Shown here: one piece after another, positions 63,775 to 64,000 of the stretch
Position numbering within the stretch: position 1 is the stretch's first letter
Layout of the letters: the number at the start of each line of letters is the position of its first letter
Source: Entoloma clypeatum
Taxonomy: Eukaryota > Basidiomycota > Agaricomycetes > Agaricales > Entolomataceae
Length of the DNA: 64,000 nt
Direction: 5' to 3'
Assembly (NCBI GenBank): GCA_963565915.1
Contig: OY751489.1
Span: 434,001-498,000 of the forward strand
The notes under the pieces: generated by a model
The model's database searches: none
Told to the model about the DNA's origin: nothing
Seen by the model: the letters and a program-made list of their open reading frames with translations, nothing else
Made by a program: the position numbers and the translations under genes

Positions 63775-64000
63775 AGTTCCACCTGAGCGCTAGCCACAGG
63801 CGTACTGAGCAACACAGCTACAGTGTGGAAGTACTCTACTTAACCGTTCTAGCCACTTACATGGTTTGGGAGGGTGAGGCTGGTGAGAGCGGTTGAGGCT
63901 GATAAGAGCGATGGAGCTGGTTAAGAGTCAAGAGACAACTTATTGATATTGACAGTTTCCTGGTCTTATATACCGTACTACTGTTTGTACCAACCAAATA
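63769..64000 (+). repeat. Possible LTR of gypsy D (runs off right edge)
   Basis: Directly after a purine run (aaaggg) the sequence tgttgaagttcc starts at the end of the integrase frame. A TATA-like ttatatacc follows at 63,965-63,975. No partner LTR is in the window, so this is tentative. Confidence 0.35.

Overview
The window looks like nuclear DNA of a filamentous basidiomycete, probably a mushroom-forming Agaricomycete. The basis is the very short GT-AG introns (about 45-90 nt, many per gene), a tandem pair of secreted pectin methylesterases beside an aryl-alcohol-oxidase-type GMC oxidoreductase (a plant-wall degradation set), a tRNA-Glu with a short intron, and a dense load of copia, chromodomain gypsy, LINE, mariner-like and hAT-MITE elements. 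The species cannot be named from the sequence.

Left part (1-25,900) is mostly host genes. A cut-off gene at the left edge (-) and a steroid 5-alpha-reductase-like membrane enzyme (-, three exons, 320 aa) are followed by a 1,487-aa serine-rich polyQ protein (+). Then come pectinesterase 1 (7,959-9,263), pectinesterase 2 (11,118-12,457), tRNA-Glu(CTC) and a ten-exon GMC oxidoreductase (12,830-15,186). Further on are an odd ORF (15,600-16,622), a small cysteine-rich secreted peptide (19,666), a decayed GMC copy (21.1-21.7 kb) and a multi-exon membrane protein (22,959-24,455) with one reading-frame break.

Right part (25,900-64,000) is a transposon cluster. It holds a full-length copia element (25,902-32,149, -, TSD AAGTC) and two chromodomain gypsy elements, A (32,771-39,350, +, TSD CTCAG) and B (40,707-47,307, -, no TSD). 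Next is a nest in which a non-coding LTR retroelement C (48,692-60,371, TSD AGAGG) has split a spliced gene on the minus strand. C itself received a mariner-like DNA transposon carrying two opposed genes (49,475-52,849) and a LINE (54,314-60,165, 15-bp TSD inside C's right LTR). The window ends with an inverted minisatellite and a decayed gypsy polyprotein interrupted by a hAT-type MITE. A sister MITE lies between A and B.

Main points. A, B and C share a Tf1-like self-priming signal: an 11-nt primer-binding site two bases after the LTR is complementary to 11 nt just downstream of the LTR TATA box, and C differs from A/B by one compensated base pair. A and B carry a third ORF after pol whose divergence is mainly synonymous, attached to a nearly identical pol end, so the elements are mosaics. 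Every premature stop seen in the decaying retroelements is TGA, as expected for CGA-to-TGA deamination. The mariner-like element carries an intact 327-aa transposase and an intact four-exon 436-aa second gene. The two pectinesterases share a 10-nt micro-exon.
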